From NCBI GenBank assembly GCA_003427395.1, contig BFEA01000072.1:2526707-2569147 (forward strand): a stretch of 42,441 nucleotides of DNA, written 5' to 3'. Positions 41,890 through 42,441 of the stretch are shown here, piece by piece (position 1 is the first letter of the stretch; every line of letters starts with the position of its first letter). A model generated the notes under the pieces. It did not search any database. It was not told where the DNA came from and worked only from the letters and a program-made list of their open reading frames with translations. Source of the stretch: Chara braunii. Taxonomy: Eukaryota > Streptophyta > Charophyceae > Charales > Characeae. A program made the position numbers and the translations under genes.

Positions 41890-42070
41890 TGCAAGGAAAA
41901 TGAGCGAGAGCGATAGACAGAAAACCAAATTGCAACATCACATTGAAGACCAAATAGTTGTGTGCCAAGCAGAAAGTAGTATTCACCAAGATACAAGCCA
42001 AAAAAGAGCAATGCAATGTTTACCCATGTCTTTGTGTGCACACCCACCTCCCCCTTTCCCTCCAACCTTT
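41890..42070 (-). mobile_element. LTR tail fragment (minus strand)
   Basis: TGCAAGGAAAATGAGCGAGAG at 41890 is the reversed CCTTGCA end, 16 bases identical to LTR E. The ACCAAATTGCAACATCACAT segment that follows is the reversed form of the terminal box of D. The upstream part of the LTR to the right is not recognised. Confidence 0.55.
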
Positions 42071-42441
42071 CCCTGTTGCACGTTGTTCTGCGCCTTGTTG
42101 ATTGTCTTATGTTGTTTTTTTTCGGCTCGCTGCCCTGCGCTGTGACTAGTTGTGATTGTCTTTTGCTTTCCTTTTGTGGTCTTGTGGCCTAATGCCTTCG
42201 GGCCATGGTCCTGTGGTGTTGGTAGGATTGGTNAAAGATAGAGGTCGATGTATGCACATCTGTTGCTTTTGTGTTTGGGATGTATGAGCCTTCTCCATAC
42301 GATGTGGATCACTCAGCCTTCTGATGGTATGACTTTTGGTTGCACTTTCAAGCGCAGCTTGCCGCGATTAGCGTCGCGGTAGCGTCCTGTTCTCATATAA
42401 AACACACACCCATCCGCGTGCACACACACACACGCACACAC
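42071..42441. other. Right edge; one N and CA-rich end
   Basis: N is at 42233. From 42402 to the end the sequence is mostly CA repeat. No gene is seen. Confidence 0.5.

Overview
The window looks like a piece of a large, transposon-rich eukaryotic nuclear genome. There are no operons. The believable coding segments are short and end in GT-AG splice sites with pyrimidine tracts. Most of the rest is degraded LTR retrotransposon, tandem repeat or microsatellite. Two elements carry a primer-binding site that resembles the 3' end of plant initiator tRNA-Met, and a chromovirus-like Ty3/gypsy pol end is present. By inference this fits a streptophyte (green plant lineage), possibly a charophyte alga such as Chara. 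I cannot prove the species from sequence alone. Three places contain N (13264-13318, 32248, 42233), so this is a draft scaffold.

Layout. 0.9-5.35 kb: a minus-strand Ty3/gypsy element A, with LTR, primer-binding site, leader, gag pieces, zinc knuckle, retropepsin and the start of reverse transcriptase, broken by frameshifts and stops. 5.35-10.7 kb: an LTR tail, long stretches without a recognisable gene, a 555-bp tandem duplication and a possible gag scrap. 10.7-13.96 kb: minus-strand element B, with an LTR carrying a 34-bp tandem array, a primer-binding site, a leader, and a gag-like coiled-coil ORF with an internal duplication. 14-21 kb: a dispersed short repeat, a tRNA-like segment, degraded LTRs and a perfect 13-bp palindrome.

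21.9-32.9 kb: the best candidate for a host gene. It has plus-strand exons at 21987-22127, 22276-22647 and 32433-32579, possibly two microexons and a terminal exon. All of them fit phase 0. One exon has a RING-H2-like half motif. The inferred ~9.8-kb intron holds a chromovirus 3' end with its LTR (D), an adjoining LTR in the same orientation (C, the inverted relative of B), a further LTR (G) and several tandem repeats.

34.2-42.4 kb: 30-bp and 35-bp tandem arrays, then a plus-strand series of broken ORFs. These include two diverged copies of one protein segment and end in a gag-like region with a zinc knuckle in which His is replaced by Arg. A minus-strand LTR tail and CA-rich sequence close the window.

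The LTRs form related groups. They share a terminal box ending in CCTTGCA (D, E, G and the one at 41.9 kb, with weaker forms at 5.6 and 21.7 kb), or a TGCAATAACCC...TTACA pair of ends (B and C). Most also share a conserved ACGTACCTGG or TACTCACCTGA segment that reads as a 5' splice donor on the antisense strand.
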